Origin: Nitrososphaerota archaeon
GTDB lineage: Archaea; Thermoproteota; Nitrososphaeria; Nitrososphaerales; Gagatemarchaeaceae
Direction: 5' to 3'
DNA: 15,770 nt
Assembly (NCBI GenBank): GCA_005877185.1
Contig: VBPQ01000037.1
Location: 1-15,770, forward strand
This document shows, one piece after another, positions 1 through 6,547 of the stretch. Each line of letters opens with the position of its first letter. Position 1 is the first letter of the stretch. The notes under the pieces were generated by a model. It was not told the DNA's origin and did no database searches. It was given only the letters and a program-made list of their open reading frames with translations. Made by a program: the position numbers and the translations under genes.

Positions 1-152
1 CAGACTCTGCTCCAGAGCTTCTCCGTTTCCAGCTCGAAAACGTCGGGGTTTGAAAACATCTGAAGCGGGACGCGGCCCTCGCTTATGCTCTTCTCGGCGT
101 CGTCGAGGAGGGCATCCAGCTTCTCTCTTTTCTGGGATACGACCGACGTCAT
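1..152 (-). CDS. Rieske-type ring-hydroxylating oxygenase alpha subunit (N-terminal 50 residues, partial)
   Basis: The minus strand reads from ATG at 152 to the window edge with no stop. The residues include GRVPLQMFSNPDVF followed by ELETEKLWSRV. This is the pattern at the extreme N-terminus of Rieske non-heme-iron oxygenase alpha subunits: an '(I/V)P...(F/Y)(S/T)DP.(I/V)F..E....(F/W)...W' stretch just before the Rieske [2Fe-2S] domain. The Rieske CxH/CxxH motif and the catalytic iron ligands would lie outside the window, so the call rests on this leader region only. Known members add O2 to aromatic rings or demethylate. A TATA-like box about 33 nt upstream fits a nearly leaderless start at 152. 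The gene is divergent from the livH importer gene, which suggests co-location of uptake and ring attack. Confidence 0.72.
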   Translation of the reverse strand, partial: MTSVVSQKREKLDALLDDAEKSISEGRVPLQMFSNPDVFELETEKLWSRV

Positions 153-177
153 TTAGGGTGCTCTAAGACCACCCGTG

Positions 178-187
178 CATATTTATT
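178..187 (-). promoter_or_regulatory. TATA-like promoter box for the Rieske oxygenase gene
   Basis: On the minus strand the bases read AATAAATATG, with the box starting about 33-35 nt before the ATG at 152. That spacing is close to the one at other genes in this window, so the transcript is probably leaderless or has only a few untranslated bases. Confidence 0.4.
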
Positions 188-296
188 GGTTCCTCCTCCT
201 GCACCGAGGCACGGGGGTCGGCCCGGATTCTTGAGACGAAAGGACTGTCTGGATTCACCCGATCGAAGGGGGAAATCTGAGAAGCGAGGAATTATC

Positions 297-304
297 TTTA
301 TATC
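297..304 (+). promoter_or_regulatory. TATA box upstream of livH
   Basis: TTTATATC is the strongest TATA-like box in the 257-bp divergent spacer between the Rieske gene and livH. A start of transcription about 26 nt after the box centre would fall near 326. That leaves a leader of roughly 85 nt before the TTG start of livH at 410. Such a leader is unusual in this window, where most starts sit about 30 nt after the box. Confidence 0.5.
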
Positions 305-409
305 GCTTGCAAGCATCATGGGCCAAGTTGGGAATAGAGAGAATAATAGCGTCCCTAATCCATACTTCTGAAGTATCATCTACTAGCAAATCTTTGCTGT
401 TGTTCCACA

Positions 410-1318
410 TTGGTACTGCCCACCGCTGAAGCGGTAATCAACATCCTGATAGGCGGACTGCTCCACGGTGGGATTCTCTCCCTACTCGCGGTGGGGCTGA
501 CCTTCATCTACGGGGTGTCGAGGGTCCTCAACATCGCGCACGGGGACTTTCTCTTCCTCGGAGGTGTGACGACGACCCTCCTCTTCTCCTTCTATTCGGT
601 CAACCCGTTCTTGAGCGTGCTGGTCGTCATTCCGATGTTCGCGCTCATCGGGACGGGCTTCAGCTATCTGATGAAAAAGCCCACTTCGGCCCGTTCCCCG
701 GAGGTTGTCACCGCGGCGAGCATCCTTGTCACGCTGGGTCTCTCAAACCTGATCGAGGGGCTCGGCACTACGCTTTCATCCGTCAGCGGACACCCGTACT
801 ACACCGTCCAGCTGTTCGTCACGGGGACCGTTCAAATCTTCGGCTTCGCGCTGAACGAGGTCCTTCTGCTCTCGTTCATCGCGATCATAGGCATCGCGGT
901 TGGGTTGAGTCTTCTGGTCTACAGGACCTTCCTTGGCTCACTGATGCGGGCCTCAATGGCGGACAGGGAGGTGGCGATCATGCTCGGGATAGACACGTTC
1001 AGAATCTCCACGGTGACCTTCGCGATAGGAATAGCCCTCTCCGCGCTCGCGGGGACCGTGGAAGTGATGACTACCAACATCGACGCGAACGTCGGTCTGC
1101 TTTTCACGATTCAGGCCCTGACCGTTATCGTGCTTGGCGGGCTCGCGAGCTTCTACGGTGCGCTTCTGGCCGGGTTCCTGATCGGGGTTTCGGTGGCGGT
1201 TTCCGAAATCGTCCTCGAGATCATCGGGGTACAGGGAGGAGCGTGGGCGGACGCAGTACCGCTCGTGATGCTTCTGATCATCTTGATCGTCAGGCCTCGA
1301 GGACTCCTGAGGAGGTAG
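410..1318 (+). CDS. livH: Branched-chain amino acid-type ABC importer permease LivH
   Basis: The gene encodes a 302-residue polytopic membrane protein with about eight hydrophobic segments. The LivH hallmark NIAHGDFLFLG lies at residues 41-51, after GLTFIYGVSRVL. A cytoplasmic coupling loop contains RASMADREVAIMLGID. Near the C-terminus the stretch ALTVIVLGGLASFYGALL matches the conserved family block. In known systems LivH pairs with LivM to form the pore of a HAAT-family importer. Substrates range from Leu/Ile/Val to urea, amides and aromatic carboxylates, so the real substrate is open. The start is TTG; no in-frame ATG or GTG precedes it. livM follows after 25 nt on the same strand. A candidate 33-codon leader ORF (328-429) overlaps its start. 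Confidence 0.92.
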   Translation: MVLPTAEAVINILIGGLLHGGILSLLAVGLTFIYGVSRVLNIAHGDFLFLGGVTTTLLFSFYSVNPFLSVLVVIPMFALIGTGFSYLMKKPTSARSPEVVTAASILVTLGLSNLIEGLGTTLSSVSGHPYYTVQLFVTGTVQIFGFALNEVLLLSFIAIIGIAVGLSLLVYRTFLGSLMRASMADREVAIMLGIDTFRISTVTFAIGIALSALAGTVEVMTTNIDANVGLLFTIQALTVIVLGGLASFYGALLAGFLIGVSVAVSEIVLEIIGVQGGAWADAVPLVMLLIILIVRPRGLLRR

Positions 1319-1343
1319 GACGATCAAATCCAAGATTCTCAGT

Positions 1344-2390
1344 ATGGTCAAGTGGGATTCCCGGATCCAGCCGGGGCTCTACAGCGGCTACCTGCTGTGG
1401 ACCATGATCTCGTTGGCGGCTCTGAGCGCGCTGACGATTTCCTTTGCGAACGTGTTATTCTTCGACGCCATCCAGCAGGTGATGGTCTTCGGGGCGATGG
1501 CTCTCAGCTTCGACTACTTCTCGGGGTACACGGGCTATTACAACCTGGGCTTCGGGGCGCAGCTAGCCGTGGGCGGCTACGTGTTCGTGTACGCGGCCAA
1601 CGGTGGGCTGAATCTGTTTCTCGCGCTTCTCCTCGCAGGGGCGAGTTCCGTGGCGTTCTCCCTCGTCACAAGCTATCCCGTTATGAGGCTCAGGGGAGGA
1701 TATTTCGCGATAGGCACGCTGGCCCTCGTAATCCTGCTGTACATGTTCGACGTAAACCTCCCCGAATACACGGGCGGGCAGATAGGGTTCCACGTCAACG
1801 CGTCGACGCCGCAGATAGCATTGCCGCTCTTCATCGGTTCGACTCTCTTTCTGATGGTCGCCCTTCTCGTCCACCTCACGATAGGGAGGTCGAAGCTTGG
1901 TCTCACACTGAGGAGCATCAGGGAAGACGAGGGCGTGACCCAGAGCGTGGGCGTCAACACCTTCCGGGCCAAACAGATCACCTTCTGCCTCAGCGGTTTC
2001 TTTGCCGGGCTGTCGGGTGGAATCTACGCACTGTACATCGGGTACGTCAGCGTTCAGAACCTGCTGGGGCTGGGGACCGGACTCCTTCCTGTGACCGCTG
2101 CGGTCATAGGCGGTACAGGAATCTTCATCGGCCCGCTGGTTGGAGTAATCCTACTGACGGGCCTGAAGCTCACGCTACCTTCCGCCGTGGCGACGGTCTT
2201 TCCCACGCTGAGTTTCGGCCCGCTCGTTTACATCGGCCTCCTTCTCGTGGTAGCCGGCCTCTTCTTCCCCCAGGGCCTTCTCCAGGTGAGATTCCTTCGG
2301 AGGTTCGCCAATGCCAGACCCGACAGAGTGCTGACGGGTCGTCTTCAGATTAAGAAGATACCGGCGGCGCCTCCCCAGCAGGATCGATGA
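1344..2390 (+). CDS. livM: Branched-chain amino acid-type ABC importer permease LivM
   Basis: This 348-residue multi-span membrane protein is the second HAAT permease. It carries the LivM motif GYTGYYNLGFGAQLAVGGY near residues 61-79, RGGYFAIGTLAL in the next helix region, the cytoplasmic coupling segment RSIREDEGVTQSVGVNTFRA, and the late VIGGTGIFIGPLVGV block. The length is typical for LivM. It follows livH after 25 nt and is surely co-transcribed with it. The last 20 or so residues are basic and proline-rich and probably cytoplasmic. It converges on livF with only about 25 bp between the stops, leaving little room for separate terminators. Confidence 0.92.
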   Translation: MVKWDSRIQPGLYSGYLLWTMISLAALSALTISFANVLFFDAIQQVMVFGAMALSFDYFSGYTGYYNLGFGAQLAVGGYVFVYAANGGLNLFLALLLAGASSVAFSLVTSYPVMRLRGGYFAIGTLALVILLYMFDVNLPEYTGGQIGFHVNASTPQIALPLFIGSTLFLMVALLVHLTIGRSKLGLTLRSIREDEGVTQSVGVNTFRAKQITFCLSGFFAGLSGGIYALYIGYVSVQNLLGLGTGLLPVTAAVIGGTGIFIGPLVGVILLTGLKLTLPSAVATVFPTLSFGPLVYIGLLLVVAGLFFPQGLLQVRFLRRFANARPDRVLTGRLQIKKIPAAPPQQDR

Positions 2391-2415
2391 TGACCTGCTC
2401 GCAGACTCGCGCTCG

Positions 2416-3120
2416 TTACATCCCCAGGTAAGATTTCATCACGTAGCCGTCCCGACTCAGTTCGGCTGAAGTGCCCTGGTTGACGACCCGGCCGTTCTCC
2501 AGAATGTAGACGTGCGAAGAGATTGCGAGCAGCCGGGGCACGTTCTGCTCGACTATCAGGATTGTCATCCCGCGGCCGTTGATCTCAGTTATCGTCTTGA
2601 AGACGGTCGACATGGCGGCAGGGGAGAGCCCGAGAGAGGGCTCGTCGATCATCATCAGCTGAGGGGCTCCCATAAGGCCTCGGGCGATGGCGAGCAACTG
2701 CTGCTCCCCTCCGCTCAACGTCCCCGCGAGTTGGTGCTGTCTCTCCTTCAGGATGGGAAACAGCTCCAACGCCTCGTGGAGATTCTTCTGCTTCTGAGAA
2801 CGCGCATTTCGGGTCATCGCTCCGAGCTCTAGGTTCTCCCTTACTGTCATTTCGGGGAAGACCCTTCTCCCCTCGGGAACGTACGTGATGCCCGCCTGGA
2901 CGACTTCCCTGGTCGGCAGGCTTTCTATCCTCTTGCCGTTGAATTCTATCTCGCCGGACCGCTGCGCTACCGTTCCGAGTATCGTCTTGAGGAGGGTGCT
3001 CTTCCCCGCACCGTTGGGGCCGATCAGACCGGTGATCTTGCCAGCGGCCACCTCTAGACTCACGTCCCACAGGACATGGAGCTGCCCGTAGAAACTGTTC
3101 ACGCCGCTGAGCTTCAGCAT
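2416..3120 (-). CDS. livF: Branched-chain amino acid-type ABC importer ATPase LivF
   Basis: The gene encodes a 234-residue ABC ATPase. Walker A is GPNGAGKS at residues 34-41. The signature LSGGE begins at 135, Walker B ends in D159-E160, and the switch histidine position is taken by Gln in the LIVEQN motif, as is usual for LivF proteins. VPEGRRVFPEMTVRENL near 81-97 is the LivF hallmark. The reading frame stays open far upstream of the chosen start. ATG at 3120 is preferred because the LivF N-terminus MLKLSGVNSFYGQ begins there and because it overlaps the livG stop (TAATG, 1-nt overlap), which implies translational coupling. It powers import together with LivG and the LivHM pore encoded on the opposite strand. 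Confidence 0.93.
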   Translation of the reverse strand: MLKLSGVNSFYGQLHVLWDVSLEVAAGKITGLIGPNGAGKSTLLKTILGTVAQRSGEIEFNGKRIESLPTREVVQAGITYVPEGRRVFPEMTVRENLELGAMTRNARSQKQKNLHEALELFPILKERQHQLAGTLSGGEQQLLAIARGLMGAPQLMMIDEPSLGLSPAAMSTVFKTITEINGRGMTILIVEQNVPRLLAISSHVYILENGRVVNQGTSAELSRDGYVMKSYLGM

Positions 3121-3830
3121 TACTCCGTACCCATGTAGACTCTCGCCAATTTGGGGTCGTTCGCGAGCTCGGACGGCTTGCCTTCGGTGATCTTCTCTCC
3201 GTGGTCGAGGACGACTATCCTGTTCGATAGAGCCATTATCGCCCTCATGACGTGCTCTATGAGCAGGACCGCGACTCCGATCGAGTTGATCTTCCTGATT
3301 ATTTCGCTGAACTGCGAGACCTCCGTCGGGTTCAGGCCGGCCATCGGTTCGTCGAGCAGCATTAGCTTGCAGCCTGTTGTCAGGGCTCTCGCCAGCTCGA
3401 CGCACTTCCTGTGTATCAGGGGGAGAGCCGCCACCTGGACTCCCTCCATCGACTCGAGAGCCGTCACCGAAAGGGACCGCGCCACCCGCTCCTCCGAGCC
3501 TCCCGAATCTTCGCAGTGGAGCGCCGCGAGCAGGAGGTTCTCGTGTACAGTCTCGTTAAGGAAGGGCTTGACCTGCTGGTAGGTCCTCGCGACTCCGGCG
3601 CGACAGATCTGGTCGGGCCTCCTGCCGTCAATTCTCCGCCCCTGGAAGAAGATCTTGCCTCTCTCCGGCTTGTACGTCCCAGCGATCATGTTGAGGAGCG
3701 TGGTCTTCCCCGAGCCGTTCGGTCCTATCAGACCGAGGATCTCGCCCGAATGAATTTCCAGCGATACGTCGCGAACCGCCACGAGCGCGCGAAAGGATTT
3801 CCTAACTCCCTCGACCGTCAGGAGCTCCAT
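3120..3830 (-). CDS. livG: Branched-chain amino acid-type ABC importer ATPase LivG (atypical signature motif)
   Basis: The gene encodes a 236-residue ABC ATPase. Walker A is GPNGSGKT at 37-44, the Q-loop is ARTYQQVKPF, Walker B is LMLLDE ending in D160-E161, EPMAGLNPTE follows it, and the H-loop is IEHVM. The ABC signature position reads LPLIHRKCVELARAL instead of the usual LSxGQ-type sequence, so the signature Ser and Gly are missing. Two in-frame ATGs exist (3836 and 3830). I prefer 3830 because the TATA box 3852-3858 starts 28 nt upstream of it, matching the leaderless spacing seen elsewhere in the window. The choice changes only two residues. It is the first gene of a livG-livF operon. 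An 18-bp perfect palindrome covers both start codons. Confidence 0.92.
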   Translation of the reverse strand: MELLTVEGVRKSFRALVAVRDVSLEIHSGEILGLIGPNGSGKTTLLNMIAGTYKPERGKIFFQGRRIDGRRPDQICRAGVARTYQQVKPFLNETVHENLLLAALHCEDSGGSEERVARSLSVTALESMEGVQVAALPLIHRKCVELARALTTGCKLMLLDEPMAGLNPTEVSQFSEIIRKINSIGVAVLLIEHVMRAIMALSNRIVVLDHGEKITEGKPSELANDPKLARVYMGTE

Positions 3831-3842
3831 ATGCATATGGAG
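3825..3842. promoter_or_regulatory. 18-bp perfect palindrome over the livG start, candidate operator
   Basis: CTCCATATGCATATGGAG equals its own reverse complement over all 18 bases. It sits immediately downstream of the livGF TATA box and covers the expected transcription start and both candidate ATG codons. A dimeric regulator bound there would block transcription. No regulator gene is adjacent, so the role is inferred from position and symmetry only. Confidence 0.45.
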
Positions 3843-3851
3843 AATCCGTTG

Positions 3852-3858
3852 TATAAAA
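3852..3858 (-). promoter_or_regulatory. TATA box for livG-livF
   Basis: On the minus strand the box reads TTTTATA and begins 28 nt before the ATG at 3830. It is one of the clearest boxes in the window. Confidence 0.6.
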
Positions 3859-3884
3859 GCGCAGTCGGACCCTCTGGTTGCGAA

Positions 3885-4310
3885 TCACTGAATCGAGTTA
3901 GCCGCGGACTCCGCTACCACGTCGTCCTCGTCTGCCCGGGCCCCGCTGACCCCCACCGCCCCGACGACCTTGCCATCCTTTCGGATCACAACTCCTCCCT
4001 TTCCGAAGAGTAACCTCCAGCCCGTCAACCCTGAGACACCAACCCAGAAGGCCGGGTTCTCCTGTATGCTCTGATACAGGTCCCTTATGCTCCTCCCGAG
4101 GAGGGCCGCCGCGGCCGCCTTACCCTCGGCTAGCTGGGTGGTCAGTGCAGACGCCCCTTCCATTTTTTCGGCGACGAGGACGCTACCCCTCACATCGACG
4201 ACGGCGGCAGCTATCTGGAAGTTCATCTGCCGACCCTTCTCTAGGGCAGCGGAAACAACCTTCTTCGCATCCGAAATCTCCACGGAGTCGCGGAAGAGGT
4301 TACAATTCAT
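3885..4310 (-). CDS. GlcG/HbpS family (DUF336) protein
   Basis: The 141-residue protein matches the GlcG/HbpS family along its whole length. There is an N-terminal helix (ISDAKKVVSAALEKGRQMN), then AAAVVDVRGSVLVAEKMEGA, the ALTTQLAEGKAAAAALLGR helix, and the glycine-rich end GGVVIRKDGKVVGAVGVSGA with the final acidic DEDDVVAESA segment. Members bind heme (HbpS) or occur beside glycolate, diol and aromatic catabolic genes with unclear roles. The reading frame extends upstream to 4433, but the family start is MNCNLFRDSVEI at ATG 4310. The extra upstream residues are low-complexity and overlap the divergent cupin gene. It lies upstream of livG on the same strand with a 54-bp gap, and livG has its own promoter. 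Confidence 0.85.
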   Translation of the reverse strand: MNCNLFRDSVEISDAKKVVSAALEKGRQMNFQIAAAVVDVRGSVLVAEKMEGASALTTQLAEGKAAAAALLGRSIRDLYQSIQENPAFWVGVSGLTGWRLLFGKGGVVIRKDGKVVGAVGVSGARADEDDVVAESAANSIQ

Positions 4311-4364
4311 TAAGCTATCGCCTCCGCTGCAGCCTCGGCTAAGAAATCTGAAAGCCAAAGCAGA

Positions 4365-4372
4365 TTTTAGTA
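4365..4372 (+). promoter_or_regulatory. TATA-like box for the cupin-DUF2848 operon
   Basis: TTTTAGTA begins 32 nt upstream of the TTG at 4397. The 11 bases TTTTAGTAGGC are identical to the box preceding the GNAT gene at 11776, which supports a real promoter and a leaderless TTG start. Confidence 0.45.
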
Positions 4373-4396
4373 GGCAGACTTCGGAACGCCCTCGGA

Positions 4397-4753
4397 TTGA
4401 GGAGGAGGCGGCGGCGGGACAGGGAGTTCTCAACTACCTCGAAAATCCCCTGGCGTCGGGTCGGGGAGGGAGTCTCCGAGAAGATCCTCAGCCGCGACAG
4501 CGAGTCGGGGGCGTACATCAGGTTGCTGCATTTCGACCCTGGAGCCGAGACCTTGGAAGTCTTCACTCATGATTTCTACGAGGAAGTGTACATCCTCGAG
4601 GGTTCGCTCACAGACAAGAGGCTGAAGAGGACCTTCAGGCAGGGGATGTTCGCCTTCAGGAACCCCGAAATGAAGCACGGACCGTATTCTAGCGCGGACG
4701 GCTGCACGACCATCGAGTTCAGACACTTCGGGCTGAAGCGCAAGGAAGTCTAG
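4397..4753 (+). CDS. Small cupin-fold protein
   Basis: This is a single-domain cupin of 118 residues. After a basic tail (six consecutive arginines at the N-terminus) the barrel carries motif 1 as H58-D-F-Y-E-E-V-Y-I-L-E-G and motif 2 as GMFAFRNPEMKHGP with H94. H58, E62 or E63 and H94 are the likely metal ligands, with H110 an additional histidine. Cupins of this kind sit in aromatic and hydroxy-acid catabolic clusters as dioxygenases, isomerases or accessory proteins. No specific activity can be assigned. The start is TTG at 4397, supported by the box at 4365. Translation could also begin further in, because the Arg-rich tail is odd. The stop abuts the ATG of the DUF2848 gene (TAGATG), so the two are one operon. 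Confidence 0.8.
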   Translation: MRRRRRRDREFSTTSKIPWRRVGEGVSEKILSRDSESGAYIRLLHFDPGAETLEVFTHDFYEEVYILEGSLTDKRLKRTFRQGMFAFRNPEMKHGPYSSADGCTTIEFRHFGLKRKEV

Positions 4754-5446
4754 ATGCCCAAACGAATCTCGCTGTCCGTCGAGGGCGTCGGAGGAAGGAG
4801 GAGAGAGGAGCTCCCCTTCACGGTCGAGAGCCTCTGTTGCGCGGGCTATACCAGCAGGGACAGGGAAAGCGCGAGAAAGCACATCGACGAGCTCAGGAAG
4901 CTCGGTGTCAGGGTCCCCGACCGCATCCCGACCTACTATCGCCTTGCCCCGTACATCCTGGTAACCGACGCCGAGCAGAAATCTGTCGAAGTGAAGGGGA
5001 GGGAGACCTCCGGAGAGGCGGAGTGGGTGGGACTGCTCTCTGACGAGCTGTACGTCACCATCGGCAGCGACCACACCGACAGGTGGCTCGAAAGGCAGAG
5101 CGTCGGACTGTCAAAGCAGGTCTGCCAGAAAATGATATCGTCGACTGCGTGGAGGTACGCCGACCTGGCGGAGCACTGGGACGACCTGAAGCTGACCTGC
5201 TGGACGATGACCAAAAAGGAAGGCGAGACGATCTATCAGCAGGGGAGACTCGGGGACATACTCCCCCCAGAGAAGCTCTTACGCGGGTCCGGGGCGGAGA
5301 AGGGGACGGTGCTCTTCTCTGGGACCTTCCCGACCAGCGGGGGCAAGCTGGTCTGCGCGGACGGATACAGGATGAGGCTCGACGACCCCGTCCTCAAGAG
5401 AAGCATCGAGCTAAGGTACGACGTGTCGCAGCTTCCGCAGGACTAG
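4754..5446 (+). CDS. DUF2848 family protein (fumarylacetoacetate hydrolase-like)
   Basis: The 230-residue product fits DUF2848 from end to end. PFTVESLCCAGYTSRD lies near residues 21-36 and HIDELRKLGVRVPDRIPTYY at 43-62. The family core is SDHTDR at 105-110, SKQ at 120-122 and EHWDDL around 140-145, followed by GETIYQQGRLGDILPPE. DUF2848 proteins are related to the FAH superfamily, whose members cleave C-C bonds or hydrate and decarboxylate ring-fission products at a metal centre. The actual reaction of DUF2848 proteins is not established. The ATG follows the cupin stop directly, so the genes are co-transcribed. The gene converges on the amidohydrolase gene with about 9 bp between stops. Confidence 0.88.
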   Translation: MPKRISLSVEGVGGRRREELPFTVESLCCAGYTSRDRESARKHIDELRKLGVRVPDRIPTYYRLAPYILVTDAEQKSVEVKGRETSGEAEWVGLLSDELYVTIGSDHTDRWLERQSVGLSKQVCQKMISSTAWRYADLAEHWDDLKLTCWTMTKKEGETIYQQGRLGDILPPEKLLRGSGAEKGTVLFSGTFPTSGGKLVCADGYRMRLDDPVLKRSIELRYDVSQLPQD

Positions 5447-5455
5447 ACTGCCGCG

Positions 5456-6481
5456 CTACATGTGAAGCATCCTGGACGCGTTTCCACCCAGGATCCGGTC
5501 TTTCTCGTCGTCATCAATGTCAAGCTCCGCGACCGCCTTCATAGAAAGTTCGAGCAGTTCCGACCCATCCCGCCTCCCGTACGGGAAGTCGGTGGCAAAG
5601 ACGCACCTCCTGGCCGAGAAGAAGGAGATCGCGCAGAGCATCGCGGGAGCGTAATGGACTGCCAGGTCGATATTGATCTTCCTGAAGTTCTCGAAGGAAG
5701 GCTCCTTTGAGTCGAGGCCACCGAGTTCTCTCCCGTACGCCGCGTTCAAAGTCCTCACCCGCACGTTGTAGAAGGGGACCATCCCGCCGCCGTGCGTGAA
5801 GACGAACTCAAGCTTCGGGTGCCTGCGCAGCACGCTGCTGAAGGCCAACCTCGTCATCGAGACCGTCGTGTCGAAGGGCCAGGCGTAGAGCAGGGAGACG
5901 TTGTATTCGGCACCCACGGCAGGGGCTATGTTGGGGACGGTGGGGTGCACGTAAATCGGGACTCCAAGCCTGACGGCCTCCTCGTAAATCGGGAAGAACG
6001 CCGGCGAGTCGAGGTAAGTCCCGTTGATGTTTGTGAAGGCCTCGATTCCCCTCAGCCCTCTTTCCTCGACCGCCCTCCGCGTCTCCTCGACGGCAGCGGG
6101 CACGTCGGAGAATGGGACGCTCGCCAGGCCCGTGACGGAGTCGGGGTACCTTTCGGAAAGCTTGGCGATGCTGTCGTTGATCGTCCGGGCGAGCCTTCCG
6201 GCGACCTTGGGCCCGAACCTGTCGACGCCGGGGGCCGGGACTGAGAGGACCTGGACGTCGACCCCCGACCTGCCCACTACCTTCATCCTCTTCTCGAAGC
6301 CGTCGTAGAGAAACCGAGGCAGGAAGTTGAAGCCCCGGTCTTCGCCTGCCTCGGCGAGAAAGAGCTCGCCGTCTGGGGAGCGCCTGACCCCCATCGGGCT
6401 CTTCGAACCTTCGATCAGCCTAACGCATTCCTTGGGAAAGACGTGAGTCTGGAAATCGAAGACCCTGTGGCCTTGAAACAC
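5456..6481 (-). CDS. Amidohydrolase family protein (ACMSD / resorcylate decarboxylase type), QxH variant
   Basis: The 341-residue TIM-barrel protein belongs to the amidohydrolase-2 group. Family landmarks are FDFQTHVFP at 8-16 (metal motif 1), YVHPTVP with H179, VFTHGGG with H230, and FATDFPYGR with D298. Known relatives (ACMSD, gamma-resorcylate and 2,3-dihydroxybenzoate decarboxylases) decarboxylate aromatic or ring-opened acids using one divalent metal. Motif 1 is normally HxH; here it is Q11-x-H13. Some decarboxylases carry ExH or AxH, so Gln need not abolish activity. The GTG start at 6481 lies 29 nt after a clear TATA box, implying a leaderless mRNA. Its convergent neighbour is DUF2848 and its divergent neighbour is an LLM oxidoreductase. 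Confidence 0.88.
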   Translation of the reverse strand: MFQGHRVFDFQTHVFPKECVRLIEGSKSPMGVRRSPDGELFLAEAGEDRGFNFLPRFLYDGFEKRMKVVGRSGVDVQVLSVPAPGVDRFGPKVAGRLARTINDSIAKLSERYPDSVTGLASVPFSDVPAAVEETRRAVEERGLRGIEAFTNINGTYLDSPAFFPIYEEAVRLGVPIYVHPTVPNIAPAVGAEYNVSLLYAWPFDTTVSMTRLAFSSVLRRHPKLEFVFTHGGGMVPFYNVRVRTLNAAYGRELGGLDSKEPSFENFRKINIDLAVHYAPAMLCAISFFSARRCVFATDFPYGRRDGSELLELSMKAVAELDIDDDEKDRILGGNASRMLHM

Positions 6482-6503
6482 ACGCTCGATTCTCCCTCCG
6501 TTC

Positions 6504-6510
6504 TATAAAG
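6504..6510 (-). promoter_or_regulatory. TATA box for the amidohydrolase gene
   Basis: The minus strand reads CTTTATA, beginning 29 nt upstream of the GTG at 6481. The plus-strand LLM gene at 6548 has a weaker candidate box (ATTAATC, 6513-6519) in the same 66-bp divergent spacer, so the two promoters practically touch and could be co-regulated. Confidence 0.6.
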
Positions 6511-6547
6511 GGATTAATCAAGGCCGAAACTCAGGGGCGGAATATCC

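Noticed and set aside
318..371. 17-codon ATG ORF upstream of livH
   Set aside because: The ATG is only 21 nt from the TATA box, so it would lie upstream of the expected transcript start.
1352..2353. 333-codon plus-strand ORF inside livM
   Set aside because: It is a frame shadow of livM: Arg/His/Pro-rich, without domains or membrane helices.
2416..3405. Long minus-strand reading frame giving LivF an extra ~95-residue N-terminus
   Set aside because: The extra residues are Arg/Asp/Gln-rich antisense-type sequence inside livG. The LivF fold starts at ATG 3120, which also overlaps the livG stop.
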